64,000 bases of DNA from Impatiens glandulifera (GCF_907164915.1 NC_061863.1:26579710-26643709); one strand, 5' to 3'. Positions 28,380-41,288 are shown, counted from the first letter of the stretch. Translations and numbers: made by a program. The notes: a model not told the origin generated them from the sequence alone.

Positions 28380-30340
28380 GCAGTCAAATCGCATTACAAA
28401 ACACAGATTAAAAAAAAACAAAGACTACAATCTAGTTATCCCAACCTATGTTGTCTCCATATCCGTCTTATGCCCATATTTCCTTCTTCCACGTCTCAAT
28501 CTTCTCGCGTTCTTCATGAAGGGAGATTGAATTGAAGCAGATAATAATGTTTGTTTGTCTTATTATTTAATGTTCCTCTATATGAACTTGTACTAATATA
28601 ATAAAATATATTCTTTTTTAGGATTTCAAGGTTTTTGTCACTACTTTTCTCTGCTTTAGTTTTTCGTGTTTGAAGATCAACAACCTTAGTTTCCTCTTTG
28701 TTGTATCTTTGATTTCATCTTCTACCTCTTCCTATTCTTACCTTTAGGTTTATCTTCTTTATAATCCTATGTTTCATCAATTTCATTGATTTCATCATTA
28801 TCTGATTCGACCTTACTTTCTTCCCCTACATCATTACTTTCTTCCTCCTCTGATTTTTCCTTGATTTCTTCCTCTATATTTTTCCTTGCTGATTTTCTTT
28901 AACTTCCCCCGTTTCATTTTTATGTTTTTCTTCATTTTGGGCTTTTAAGATTTTATGCTCTTCCTCAGTTGTTTTTGCACATTTAGTGCTAACATGTTGA
29001 AAAGTATTACAAAAAACACACATGTCTGGCCTCCATTCATATGAGATTGCCATTACTGTAGACTTTCCTATCAAATATTGTCATGTTCTTTGGTAGCGTA
29101 CTTCAAGGATGCACTTCAATGCTTATTCTAGCAAAGGTAAGGTGTTATCATGCTTCTGTAATTGAGTCAATGTATAATGGTTTCCCCCAATAAACTCGCA
29201 AAGTGACTTAGAGATTTTGCATTATAAATATGTGATGGGATGTTCAAAAGCTTAAACCATATATGGGCTGTTTCTTTTGGTTTTCTTAGCAGATTTAATT
29301 CTTCAGACCATCTCTCCAGCTTCATACAGTTGGATCCAATATAAGTATGCCCATATTTCAGAATATAATCCAAGTTTGATTTATTATTTAACTGTAGAAA
29401 ATAGAGATCATGTATATTTGCATAAATTTTCTATAGTCCATTCTCCTCCCATTGTTTCATTAGGGCTTCCTTGGTGACTGAGAATGATATTCTATTCTTC
29501 CCTATGTAGTTTTTAACCCCTACATTTTCCCATTCTTTAACACATTTTTCCTCCACTTCAGTTGGCAGTTTAAATTCAAAAGAAGAAGTGAGTACCTCCA
29601 CTTTTGTTTTAACATCGCCCAAGTAGATTTTTTCTTTATTAGCATGATCCTCATCTTTCTTTCCTGCATTATTTTTCCAGACTTCGTTTATTCTCTAGTT
29701 GGAATTTCTCCTGATAATATAGGTCTTAGATTTAGGGCACTTTATTAGCTCCCTCATTGTTTAAATTGACCTATTTACTATTTTTTCATACTCTTCTTTC
29801 ATTAATAAATTACAGTCCTTAAGATATTGTAAATTCAATTGGACAATTATTTTCTGCATTTTATCTTTGTTGAGCACAATATCTCATTTCTTTGCGTGTA
29901 TTAGGAGCATTCTAATTTAATTTTCAGTCCAAAGAGATTTTCTCTTTCATTGACAGAAACCCTTATTTCTTCCCCTATTTTCCTGTTACATTTTCTTCAG
30001 AATTTTTATCAGCAATTGGTTAATGACTTTTGTTGCATTCCTATTTTACATGGATAATTTCTTCAACAATCCAATCAACTTTATTTTCAGTGGCCTCCAT
30101 TACACCTTCCATCACAAATTCTTTGACTTTCTTATCCTTATTGTTTTTATTTCTTCCCATTTTAATGAAGAACAAAAACAACAACAAAACGGAGCAATTA
30201 TAGAACATGGTACACCAGAAACCCTAGCTATTACATAACAGGGTACACTAGAAACCCTAGCTATTACATAACAGGGTAAACTAGAAACCTTAACATTCCA
30301 ACCAAGTTTTGCAGATGAATGAACAATCAATCTATTAGAG
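28380..30340 (-). mobile_element. LINE (L1-type) ORF1 fragment inside element C
   Basis: Minus-strand non-LTR retrotransposon piece. The zinc knuckle CVFCNTFQHVSTKC follows a DUF4283-type ORF1 region (WFKLLNIPSHIYNAKSLSHF, around 29250), with a further N-terminal part upstream. ORF2 (endonuclease and reverse transcriptase) is absent. No poly-A tail is visible at the 28380 end, so the 3' part was deleted rather than this being an ordinary 5'-truncated insertion. Confidence 0.65.
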
Positions 30341-30344
30341 TTAC

Positions 30345-31345
30345 CGTGTCGTTGGTGTCATTCGTGGATAATCGGTCTCTTTAGGGATCCATATTTGGGT
30401 TATTTTTATGGACTTCCCATTTTGATTTGTTAATAAAGCAAATGATTTTGATTTGGCAGACTCTTTCTGCCTACTGTTGATCCCTTAACTTTAGGAGATG
30501 AGTTTTGAAAGGAACTTCTTGACTTTTTGTCAAGTTTTTGTTTACAAGACCAGTTGGCTGCCCACTTCTTGGGCTTAAGCCAGCTTGACTTTTGGTCAGT
30601 TGGCTTAATATACTTAAGTTCATCTTTTAAAGTCAAGTTATCACAACTATGATTAGTTCCACTGTTAGTTAAATTTTCCTTGACAAAGCTTATGGGTTTA
30701 AGTTCGCCTTTTACTAGGTTCAATTTTTTGTTAGACTCATCTAGGTTTCCATTAACAAATCCTAAACCGGATTTGTATTCGGCAGGCCTTTGCTGACTAA
30801 TCAGCACTCTAACGGCATCTCTAGATTTTGTCCAGGAACTGACCATGTAGTTTAACCTTTGGTTTTTAGCACAAAGAGTTTGAATTGTTTCCTTGATCTT
30901 CTCTTTCTCAGATGAGCGCTCAGTTATTTTCAAAACTTATTGTTCAGTGTTTTGAGATGAAGAAGTGCCGTCAATTTTGTTTTTCAAATTTATTTCATTA
31001 AAAGAGTCTGACAGCTTCTTGTACTCAATGACCAATGTCATTGAGTGCAGTAGTTAAGTCATCTCTTGTGAACTCGTCAGAAGAGAAGTCAAATACCTCA
31101 TTGTCGTCATCCATGAAGCATTTAACGCCTTCATCCTCACTTTCTCTTGATGAGATGTTTTATGAGTCACTGTTAGCCCACTTGCTCTTGCTTTCCTCGG
31201 TTAGTGGAGCATTTTGATCCTTCTTATCATAAGGCTTCTTATCATCCCTCTTGGGCTTTCTATAGTCTGCCTTGAAATGACCTATTTTTCACAGTTAAAA
31301 CATTTCAAGTTAGCTTTGGATTCATTCTTATAATTATTATTATTA
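30345..31345 (-). pseudogene. Element C gag remnant, copy 1 of the duplication
   Basis: Minus-strand C-terminal gag: a zinc-knuckle region (HFKADYRKPKRDDKK, near 31270), an acidic stretch, a coiled-coil-like KITERSSEKEKIKETIQTL, and the conserved gag end KITQIW. Several stops and frameshifts. It pairs with the copy at 31975-33105. Confidence 0.75.
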
Positions 31346-31354
31346 TAGGTCTTA

Positions 31355-31960
31355 GATTGCTCCTGATAATTTAGGTCTTAAATTTATGGCACTTCATCAG
31401 CTCTCACATTGTTTCAATTGACCAGTTTACTATCTTTACATACTCTTCCTTCATTAATAAATTTCAGTCCTTAAGATAATGTACATTCAATTAGACGGTT
31501 GTTTGCTATATTTTATCTTTGTTGAGCACAATCTCTCCTTTCTTTGCGTGCATCATGAGTTTTCTGATTAGATTTTCAGTTCAAAGAGATTTGCTCTTTC
31601 ATTATAATCAACTTTCCAAATTCCTTTTTTCTTCCTCTGTTTTACTGCTACATTTTCTTCAGAATTTTTATCAGCAATTAGTTCATGAATTTTGTTGCAT
31701 TCCTCTTTTACATGGATAATTTCTTCAACAATCATATCAATTTCATTTTTAGTTGCCTCCCTTACACCTTCCATTACAAATTCTTTGATTTCCTTATCCT
31801 TATTTTTTTTCTTTCTTCCCATTTTAATGAAGAACAAAAAACAACAACAAAATAGAGCAATTATAAAACAGGGTATACTAGAAACCCTAGCTATTACAGA
31901 ATAAGGTAAACTAGAAACCCTAACCTTCCAACCAAGTTTTGCAGATGAATGAACGACCTA
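31355..31960 (-). mobile_element. LINE 5' fragment, second copy
   Basis: Repeats the 5' part of the LINE at 29700-30340. The minus-strand frame (about 31820 to 31568) carries the ORF1 start MGRKKKNKDKEIKEF. It exists because the tandem duplication copied both LINE and gag sequence. Confidence 0.65.
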
Positions 31961-31974
31961 GCTATTAGAGTTAC

Positions 31975-33105
31975 CGTGTCGTTGGTGTCGTTCGTGGTTA
32001 ATCAGTCTCTTTGGGGATCCATATTTGGGTTATTTTTATGGACTTTCCATTTTAAGTTGTTAATAAAGCAAATGATTTTGATTTGGCATACTCTTCCTGC
32101 CTGCTGATGATCCCTTGACTTTAGGAGATGAGTTTTGAAGAACTTCTTGACTTTCTGTCAAGTTTTTGTTTACCAGACAAGTTGGCTGCCCGCTTCTTGG
32201 GCTTAAGCCAACTTGACTTTTTTTCAGTTTGCTTAATATACTTAAGTTTATCTTTTAAAGTCAAGTTATCACAGCTATGATTAGTTCCACTGTTAGTTAA
32301 ATTTACCTTGACAAAGCTTATGAGTTTAAGCTCGCATTTTACTAGGTTCAAATTTTTGTTGGACTCATCTCCATTAACAAATCCTAAACCGAATATGTAT
32401 CCGGCAAGCCTTTGCTGACTAATTAGTAGTCTGATGGCATCTCCATATTTTGTCCAGGAACTGACCACGTAGTTTAACCTTTGGTTTTCATCAGAAAGAG
32501 TTTGAATTATTTCCTTGATCTTCTCATTCTCAGATGAGTGCTCAGTTATTTTCAAAACTTATTGTTCAGTATTTTGAGATGAAGAAGTCATATCAGTTTT
32601 GTTTTCAAATTTATTTCATTAAAAGAGTCTGACAGCTTCTTGTACTCAATGACCAATGTCATTGAGTGTAGTAGTTAAGTCATCCCCTGTGAAGTCGTTA
32701 GAAGAAAAGTCAAATACCTCATTATCGTCAGCCATGAAGCATTTAATGCCTTCATCCTCATTTTAGCTTGATGAGTTGTCATTTGAGTCACTGTCATCCC
32801 ACTTGCTCTAGCTTTCCTTGGCCAGTAAAGAATTTTGATCCTTCTTATTCTTCTTATCATAAGGCTTCTTATCATCCCTCTTGGGCTTTCTGTAGTCCGC
32901 CTTGAAATGACATGGTTTGTCATAGTTAAATCATTTCAAGTTAGCTTTGGGTTCATTCTTATAATTATTATTATTAAAATTAAAGTTAGAATGAGTCTTC
33001 TTCGTGAATTTGTCAAACATCTTGACGATGAGTGTTAGAAAAGGAGTCAACAATAGTAGGGGGTTGACCAAATATTATTAATCGCGAAAACATTCGTTTG
33101 ATATT
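31975..33105 (-). pseudogene. Element C gag remnant, copy 2
   Basis: Same gag segment as copy 1, continuing further upstream (MFDKFTKKTHSNF near 33020). Its knuckle reads FNYDKPCHFKADYRKPKRD, so two of the expected Cys positions are mutated. It is cut at 33110 by the end of the element D LTR. Confidence 0.75.
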
Positions 33106-33110
33106 AACTC

Positions 33111-34557
33111 TGTTAGAAGTTAATATATGTTTATATTCTTCGCAAATCTTCACAAACTCTTGAACGGATTCAAGTGCAGAAATGTTTGTTTAGACTTGAA
33201 GCGTTAGAAAAGGAGTAGGAAGATTCGGAAATAAAAGAACACAAGACACAAAGTTTATTTATGGATGTTCGAAGAAAACTCTCCTACGTCGCCGCCCCTT
33301 CTTCTCAACTGTGAGAAGGATATTCACTAGAAGATTTGTTTTGATTACAACGCGTACACAAACCCAGTCGTACATCCAGGACTTAGACACTGCCTATTTC
33401 CAAACTCTTAGCACACAACACTATGTTGAGCAGAAACAAATTCTGTTAACATATAATACTGAAGACTCACACAGAATGAACAATATGTAATACAACTTTA
33501 ACAATCTAGCAAACTTGAAAAACTCTTAGAAATTTAGAGCTTAAGCGCTTGAGAGATTGATTCAGAAAAGCTTAAGACTCGCGAAAGCGTAGTAATAACC
33601 GGTGTTCAAAAGTGTTGCAAATTTTCCTCCATCTTCTTCTTTAATAGACAAAAGGCAATAGACAAATTTGCTTTAGAGGACACCTGTCCAATTTCGGTTG
33701 GGTGAGTGCCATAATATAACATTAGAGAATATGCGCTTTTACTCGTGAATGTACTAGATGAAGATAGTACTTTGAATATCATTAATGGGATCGTGGTGTA
33801 CTAGGAACGTACATCACATGAAATTTGAATTACTTTGGCACGTGGTAGTCTCTTGTAGGATTAGCTCAGTTGTGGTGTCAGACTGCTAATAACGAATGCT
33901 TGATCAAATACCGAATTTTATCAAGTACCGAAAATGCTTCATAACGCCGAACTCCTGTAAAAACCGGAAGGGCCTTGATATATTACCGAACTGGTAAAAT
34001 ACCGGAAGACTAATATAATACCGAACTGATAAAATATCGGAAACGTCTTGATATAATACCGAACTAGTAAAATATAGGACAGTTTGAATAAAACTGAAGT
34101 TAATATAAAACTAGACGTGCTTCTAAAATACCGAAAGCATATAAAACCAGAAGCGTTCCTTGACAAAATACCGATCTTCATATAAAACCGGAAGCGTTCC
34201 TTGACAAAATACCGATCTTGATATAAAACCGAATAGGCCTTGACAAAATACCGATCTCGATATAAAACTAGATACGCATCGCAGAATACCAAAGTTAAAT
34301 ATAATACCGATCTCGATATAAAACCGGACGCGCATTGCAGAACACCAAAGTTGAATATAATACCGATCATGATATAAAACTAATCTCGATATAAAACCGG
34401 ACGCGCATTGCAGAATACCGAAGTTGATCAAATACCGAATTTGATCAACTATCGGACAACTTTCCGTTTCGGTTTTCTTCACTTTGATCCTACACAAAAA
34501 TAATACAACTCAGTCTTATTGATACACTTAAGATTAATCAAAGACTTTAACTTAACA
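33111..34557 (-). repeat. 3' LTR of element D (1447 bp)
   Basis: On the minus strand it starts TGTTAAGTTAAAG at 34557 and ends CTTCTAACA at 33111. It follows the purine tract AAAAAGGGAGATAT. A degenerate array of ataccgaa/ataaaaccgg units fills 33890-34450. The conserved R/U5 block is at 33258-33329, with a further hairpin at 33159-33174. Confidence 0.85.
33890..34450. repeat. Degenerate tandem/inverted array in the element D LTR
   Basis: Units of about 30-65 bp built from taccgaact..aaaataccgg and aaaaccggaagcgttccttg. Local palindromes occur, such as GTTGATCAAAT and ATTTGATCAAC around 34424-34448. It occupies the U3-like part of the LTR. Confidence 0.7.
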
Positions 34558-37500
34558 ATATCTCCCTTTTTGATTATTTAAACTAAATTATCAAAACCTG
34601 GCAATTTTATAATATTGATTAAATATCCTAATTTAATTAACAACTTTAATCTAATAATTTTCTCCCTCTTTGATTGTTTAGAATAAATTTTCAAAGCCAG
34701 TGATTTATATCTAGTAATTTCTCCATTTTGATTCTTTTATCCCAAGTTATCAAAACCAGCAATTGATCATATCTTAAACGCGCATCAATCAATTAACCCT
34801 ATTTGAAAACTAATTCAAGAAATGCAATTAATCAATAGCGAAAATTCAACAAAAGTATTTCAAAGAGTTCATTGTAAAATGACGGTAAGTAAAGAAGTTT
34901 AGTGTCCCTCCCTTGTAGTTCTTTCTTCGATGTCCTCCATTATTTTGGCCACAATGTTTCCACTAGTCCGACCACCAGAACTCCTTCCACGACCACTTCA
35001 TCTTGGAACTCGAGAACCAACGCCTCTGGGAGTAGGAGGATCAGGTGAAGGATACCTAAAAGGATTTTGAGATGTCTTGCGTCTAGAACGAGAGCTACGA
35101 TAGATAAGGTTTTCTTGTATCGCCATATCTTGCAATGTCATATTATCAAAGTCATCAGGATCGGAGGATTGTTTAGTAGCCTCAACAACTGCATTTTCTT
35201 CGTCTTGGAATCTTTGAGCAATTGCGTCAGCTTCTTTCATTCTTTCCGCATTGGCAGCATTGAAGGATTTAGCTATCTCCATCATTTGGGACACAAGAAT
35301 ATCAATTGAAGATCTAGTCTCTCCATGAAGATTGAAAGTCTTGTTGAAGAAGGGTTCCATCTTGTTTAGCTGTTGTCTCATCCTATACAACTCTTGAGTA
35401 TTTTGCATGACATTGCCATCAGTTGACTTATGATCCATAACTAGCTCATTATGCACCTTTAAGGAAGATGCTTGCAAGTTCTCTATTCGATCCAATCTTG
35501 AACTGAAGGATTAGAAGGCTTTTTGCCACGGAACCATAACTTCCATGAAAATTGGCGGTTATCCACTATTTTAGGAGACTCCTCCTCGGAATGAGAATAA
35601 GTAGATAGGTGGGAGCCAACATCGACGGATCGAATAGGAGTAGGATGAAAGCTAACCTGAATGGATGATTCTGGTTGTGTATTCTATTGTGGAGGTTTAA
35701 GTACAAATATTAAAGCTCGATGACCGATTGGTTCTTTAAGAATCTAATTCCTAAGGTTACAGATACACTCCGAAACCTCTTTAGATTTGGTAGACTTACC
35801 TAAAATAGATTGAGCAGGGGTCGGCTGCTTAGACTTCTGAGCTTCAGTTTCTTTTTCATTAGCCGCCTACTATGGAGGAAATGATTCACTACTAGTCAGT
35901 AGAGTGTTTTCAACTTGAGGAGAAGAAGAGGGAACCTTTTCAACTACAGACGATGGTTTCAAAACGGCTTGATCTTCCCCATCTCCGTTCTCACTTCCTT
36001 TATATTCAAAGATGGTAACACCCGTTGAGATTTTGTCAGATAAGAATCCCTCTTCCCACACCAAGTCCCGATGGCGCTCTATGTCTTCCTTATAACCGGG
36101 AAAATTCTCTTTAACGCATGGTCCCGTCTGATCATAAATGTGGAATATTTGGTAACGTCGTTCCTCGGCAGAAGACCTCTTCTACTCAGCTAGATATTTC
36201 TTCGACGTTTCTTCTTCTCCTTCGAACATCTGCTTAGTTTGGTAGATAAAGTGGACTTTTTTTTGAGGAGTAAGCATATCTTCAACGAAGTCCATAGGCT
36301 CGTCCTCATCATAATAGTTCAGATCAGTTTGAGGAGAAGGAATTCTAGATTTATTAGAGTTGGAAGATTCAACACCATCCACATATTTAAGAGAAGTAGA
36401 ACAATACTCCTCCAATAACCCTCTTAGATGATTAACTACATCCTCATCAGTTTTTGCAGTGTCAACAAATGGATCATAATTTCTTCTGAAGTTTTTATAG
36501 TAAGGAGACATAGCACGACCTCTTGCAAAGGCTTCCACAAATACTCTTCGCTTGAGGGCTTCAAAAACGTCTTTATTTTTAGTTATGGAAAAAGATTACC
36601 TTTTCCAATCTCAGTAGTTCAGATCATTTCTCATCCTTTGTAACGTCTGGAAGCACTGCACTGAAGTTTGTGCAAAGTCTTGTACTAACCCAAATATTGA
36701 AAAGATCAATTTTGAGCTTGGCAGCCGCTTTAACCTCCTCAATAATCAAATTAATGGAGCCTTGAGCTTCGAGAGTAACATCAAGAGGAGAATCGGGAGT
36801 TGGAGCAACAATGTCTTTCCCAGCCCCTGCAACTTCAACGGGTTTAAGATATGGAACAAGTTCTCTGATCTCAATTCCTGTAACTCATCTCAACTGGGAA
36901 AAGGAAGAGAAACCTCTTGGGATTGTTTTATTGGAACCTCATTTGTGACATCTTCCACTTCTACATTGAAAGCACCCGAAGAGTGCAACACCTCTTGTTG
37001 AGTAGAAGGGATAAGAACAAATTCTTTATTAATGGCTACATCAGCCACCTTATCAACATCCTTACTCGTCGAGGAGACCGCAACCGGAGTTAGAATCTCC
37101 TGCTGAATAGTTGGAACAATATCAGGTTGACTGGATGTAGTATCATGTGGCCGATCGGTTTGAGAAGCGTCTGACCGGTCGGTTTGAAACTCATTCGGCC
37201 GGTCAGTTTGGAAAGCATCTAACCAATCGGTTATAATAGGATCGACCACCTCGGTTGGAACATCAGCAACTACCGTTTGAACCTCTAAAATTAGAGGTTC
37301 AACCGGAGTAACAAGAGGTTCTGCATTTTTCTCTTGAACTAGAATATCTACCGGCAAAAAAGAAGCATCAAAATGTGGAGGAGTATGAATATTCACCTCA
37401 AATTGAGTTCTCTTGCGGGATGAGTTTATTTCACTAGCTTCTCCAGGTTTGGATTTGGTGATACAGTTGGAGCTAGCAGCAGACTTGACTCCAGAAGATT

Positions 37501-38017
37501 TTAGTCTTTTTGCAGACGTCTTTCGACTTGAAGTATGTATGCGTTTAGAAACGCCTATCGATCTTCTGCCTGCCGATTTTGCACCGACTGTTTTACCACA
37601 GTTGGATTGTTGTCTGGAGGCCTCAGAGTTAGACTCCTTTCCCTTTTTGTTTTGTTTATGTATAGTGAAATAGAGACAGATGACACAATCTTTTTAGGGT
37701 TAAGAGGGGTACTAGACCGGTGAGAGCTTTCATGTGCTTCAAAATCTATCCAATCTGGACCGAGAAGTCCAGACTTCTTTTGATGTGAGGAGAGACAATT
37801 TCATAGAGGACGTTGAAAAGAATCGATCCCCAGTTTACTTCTTCAACCCTTACTATCGTGGCCATCATTTCAAACTTTGATTGGGTCATCGAATCGAAAG
37901 CTCCTCCTCGCCCTTGGAGTGCTTTAGTAGCGATATTAAAATGAATGTGATATTCGCACTTTAGATCCTTCTTCTTCCTATTGTAGCTGACGAGAACATC
38001 ACTATCGGAGAGGAATG

Positions 38018-38505
38018 TGCTAGGGTCTACAAATTAAGGCCTCGGTCCTAGAATAATTCCAGCACCCTTTCTCGGTCCTATTGTGCACATGGGCCAGTTT
38101 TTGTTCTTTGTTTAATAATTCTATTTTTCTTTCCCTTATGTTTTTCAAACCGAATTTTGTTATTTCTAAAAGTTATTGTAACAAGATTGTAACCGACTAC
38201 TCTTGGGTAATTCAGCCGCTATAAATGCTGATGCCCATCCCACTTTTTGGGCATGAATGAAAGTTTTGTGAAAGTTCTTACTCTTAATTATCTTCTCGGT
38301 CTTGAACCTCTATCTTAGACTACTAGGTGTATTCTAGTAGTATTCTCTTCTCACCTTTGTTTCTTCTCTCTTTAACCTCGAATTTTCTTCTCATATTATT
38401 TCTGCTACGCTTGATTATAGAATTTCATACCCGGTTCCATCAATCAAGAACTCGTTTCTTGAAGTAAAGAAGTCATAAAGCTAAGTTATAGTTTCAAGCT
38501 TAACA
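38018..38505 (+). repeat. 5' LTR of element E
   Basis: 488 bp, TGCTAGGGTC...GCTTAACA. A TATA box (TATAAAT, 38220-38226) marks the likely promoter. The second base pair differs from the 3' LTR (TGCTAGGG versus TGTTAGGG). Confidence 0.9.
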
Positions 38506-38562
38506 TATTGGTATCATAGTAAGGCGATTCTCAAATGATAGAAACCCGCCAGCAAACAAGAG

Positions 38563-39742
38563 ATGGACACTCTAAAGACCCTAATCAAAGGTTTGTCCCA
38601 ACAAACGGCTGCTATGCAAGCTTCAATGGACAAAAGGTTTGATGCCACTGAAGAAAGATTGGCAGCCATTGAATCTGGTGCGTATGGAAATGACCAAGAT
38701 CCCCGCACCCGACCTTATGTTGATGCTTTTTGCTACGATCCTCCTCCGAATAGGTCCTTCCAATATGGCCAACAATATGTTCCTCCAACCTGGCTCACCA
38801 AGGTTTATTTTCCTCAATTTAATGGGACTGATTTGGAGGGATGGCTCATATCCGCCGAGCAATTCTTTAAGGTGGACAGGACGAATGAGGCCACGAAACT
38901 AGACATTGCACCCATTCACTTTACAAACGAAGCAAGAATGTGGTATGGGTCGTATTTGCAGAACCGCAACCTTACAAAAGCCTTGTCCTGAGATGTATTC
39001 AAGAGAGATCTCTTGCTGCAATTCGGTCCTTCCATACACGACACCCCATGAGACAACGGATGAACTTGAAGCAGGTCAGCACTGCCAAAAAACAACATAC
39101 GGGCCCCTAATGAGCAGAAGGCCCTTGTACAACGTTGAACCGTCGTTGCTGCCCATTACATCCAATGTTAACACAGCCTGGCCAAGTAGCAAATCCAAAT
39201 TATTCATGGACTCGACTAATCATCAAGATGTCCAAGAACCCACTCAAGAACTAGTTTGTGATGATCCACCGATGCAGCTTGAGGCAGGGAGCGAACCTGC
39301 CATTTCTTTGCATGCATGGACCATTTCTTATGAGAACCAAGACAAAACTATGGTCATGCAGAATATGCCTCGAGTGCAGGTCAACAAGGTAGATGAAAAC
39401 CAGCTGGACAAGACCTTGGAAAATTATAGTGTTGCTGCCATGGGGCAAGTAAAAAGTAAGCACGAAGGCCGAACTGTTTCACTCGTAGCAACGACATTGA
39501 AAGAAACTCCTGAAGAACTCCAGCTCAGAATCGAAGGCGTTAATGCTCTATTCCAGCAACCTAAAGACCGACCACTAGCCAAGAGAGTAATTATAAACCA
39601 TGGATGTTTGGCTGCCCCTATGTTGCTAGTTCGGAAAAACGACTGGGCCTGGGTTTTTGAAGAAACTATAGAGTATAATCGAAGCTGGAAGAAGTTTTTT
39701 ATATATCTTCTCCAAGTCTTGGAGACATTGCAGCAATAAAGG
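38563..39742 (+). pseudogene. Element E gag and remnant of protease/reverse transcriptase
   Basis: The gag frame 38563-38991 opens MDTLKTLIKGLSQQ and shows the gypsy-type gag core (FPQFNGTDLEGWLISAEQFF, ARMWYGSY). It stops at TGA 38989-38991; another frame continues as VFKRDLLLQFGPS, with a TGA where TGG is expected. From about 39290 the frame ending at 39739 has EPAISLHAW (protease-flank-like) and a short reverse-transcriptase start (APMLLVRKNDWAWVF). The bulk of pol is absent. Confidence 0.65.
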
Positions 39743-40042
39743 TCAGCTCTAAACAACGTAAAACTCGACCTTGGGTGCAAAGAAATTTCCCACATGGGCG
39801 GAGTGGCGACTGACCCGGTAGTGCAAAAGACTACAAGGACCCGACCAGCTCCACTATTGAAACGATGCTTCCAAAAGTTTTTTAAGAATTGCGGTCCTAT
39901 GGTGCAACCCTTGCTGAACTTGTTGAAGTCTGACCGAAGCAAGAGGTAATAGTCTTCTTTGAAGTTTTTGAGGATGCGCATTAGAGGTTGACCAGGCCAC
40001 GTTCTTTTCGTCGAGGGCGACGAACTTTGAAGGGGGAGATAA

Positions 40043-40529
40043 TGTTAGGGTCTACAAATTAAGGCCTCGATCCTAGAACAATTCCAGCACCCTTTCTCGG
40101 TCCTATTGTGCACATGGGCCAGTTTTTATTCTTTGATTAATAATTCTGTTTTTCTTTCCCTTATATTTTTCAAACCAAATTCTGTTATTTCTAAAAGTTA
40201 TTGTAATAAGATGTAACCGACTACTCTTGGGTAATTCAGCCACTATAAATGCTGATGCCCACCCAACTTTTTGGGCATGAATGAAAGCTTTGTGAAAGTT
40301 CTTACTCTTAATTATCTTCTCGATCTTGAACCTCTATCTTGGACTACTATGTGTATTCTAGTTGTATTCTCTTCTCACCTTTGTTTCTTCTCTTTTTAAC
40401 CTCGAATTCTCTTCTCGTATTATTTCTGTTGCGCTTGATTATAGAATTTCATACTCGGTCCCATCAATTAAGAACTCGTTTCTTGAAGTAAAGAACTCAG
40501 AAAGCTAAGTTATAGTTTCAAGCTTAACA
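40043..40529 (+). repeat. 3' LTR of element E
   Basis: 487 bp, TGTTAGGGTC...GCTTAACA, differing from the 5' LTR at a small number of sites and directly preceded by the purine tract. Confidence 0.9.
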
Positions 40530-41288
40530 GAATGTTTGCATTTCGAATAATATACTACTGGGAATTGCCTTAGAGAAATCCAGACCCTCCGTCGGAAACG
40601 ACATTAAAGTCTTAGCAAAAACGGCTTCGGAAAGAGTAAACTTCGTTCCATTAACCGTCGTAGAGATAGAGTCTTTGATAATCTTCGCCGAATCGAAGAA
40701 AGCCCGTACCTCTTCATCGTAACATATAAACGGACCACCAAGAAATTTCCTGAGGCCAAAAGCCTCAATAGGTCGGAAAACTGCTACCATTTTTGGAGTA
40801 GACATTAGTGGATTCTTTAGCCAAAAGAGATTTGAAAATGATGTCATTGAGAAACGAAAACTCAGGTTTCAAGGAAGACTTGATCCCATGAGTTTCGATA
40901 GGAAAATCGGTATCTGAGAATAGTCACTTCATCTTGTAAAGAATGTTGTTTGGAGAGGTGAGAAAATCTGAAAACCCCTCCATTGGAAGTTCAAAAAAGA
41001 GAGCAACAGTTTCTTTAGAGAAGGAGACTTCTTCTCCTCTTATTGTTTCCAGGATAGTCGTATCATCGATTATCCTTTCTGACTCAAAGAACTCAAAAAC
41101 AATTTATTTGTAAAGGATATAGGATCATTCGAGGAACTTTTTCAGCCTTGAAGCCTCGAGACAATCGGTTCAATCATCATAGAGGAGACAGATTCAAAAT
41201 CTATAAGTAGAGTGTTTCGAGCAAAGGATTCCATTTTTTGATTTGGAATGAGGATGACTTTAGATTTCAAAGGAAGGAGATGACTTTT

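Larger units (their letters stand above)
29703..33000. repeat. Tandem duplication of about 1.65 kb (LINE 5' end plus gag)
   Basis: 29703-31350 and 31355-33000 are direct repeats, each holding LINE leader/ORF1 start followed by the gag 3' part. The junction is near 31350 (ataggtcttag...). By eye the copies differ at several percent of sites plus small indels, so the duplication is not recent. Confidence 0.75.
20377..33110 (-). mobile_element. Element C: Ty1/copia (SIRE/Sirevirus-like) retrotransposon with extra 3' ORF
   Basis: Minus-strand element in the order gag (33105 to about 30345), pol (about 28370-25690), extra ORF (24994 to about 21760), purine tract and 3' LTR (21659-20377). A LINE fragment occupies the gag-pol junction, and a 1.65-kb segment including part of that LINE and gag is duplicated in tandem. 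Its 5' end is cut off by element D at 33110/33111, so its 5' LTR, if it still exists, lies beyond the right edge of the window. All frames are broken, so it cannot move by itself. Confidence 0.8.
38018..40529 (+). mobile_element. Element E: small LTR retrotransposon (gypsy-like, non-autonomous) with target-site duplication
   Basis: Complete 2.5-kb element: 5' LTR 38018-38505, primer-binding site TGGTATCATAG from 38509, interior with gag and a short pol trace, purine tract GAAGGGGGAGATAA (40029-40042) and 3' LTR 40043-40529. The 5-bp target-site duplication gaatg flanks it (38013-38017 and 40530-40534). The two LTRs are nearly identical, so the insertion is fairly recent. With integrase and most of pol missing it would depend on another element. 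Confidence 0.9.
34899..41234 (-). pseudogene. Element D accessory ORF (aORF), split by element E
   Basis: Same accessory protein family as in B, C and F. ATG 41234 opens MESFARNTLLIDFES. The conserved domain is present twice in tandem: copy 1 at about 41234-40815 (with LPMEGFSDF and KPEFSFLNDI) and copy 2 at about 40815-37800 (GLRKFLGGPFICYDEEVRAF). Copy 2 is cut by element E and resumes at its other side with a matching frame (LKCEYHIHFN, ATKALQGRGGAF). Then come a Ser/Thr/Pro-rich acidic middle with repeated QTDRP/QTDRSD units (about 37200-37140), a coiled-coil-like part (35495-34998) and an Arg/Gly-rich end (SGRGRSSGGR, near 34980). It carries frameshifts and stops. A LINE lies just upstream of the ATG. 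Confidence 0.7.
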
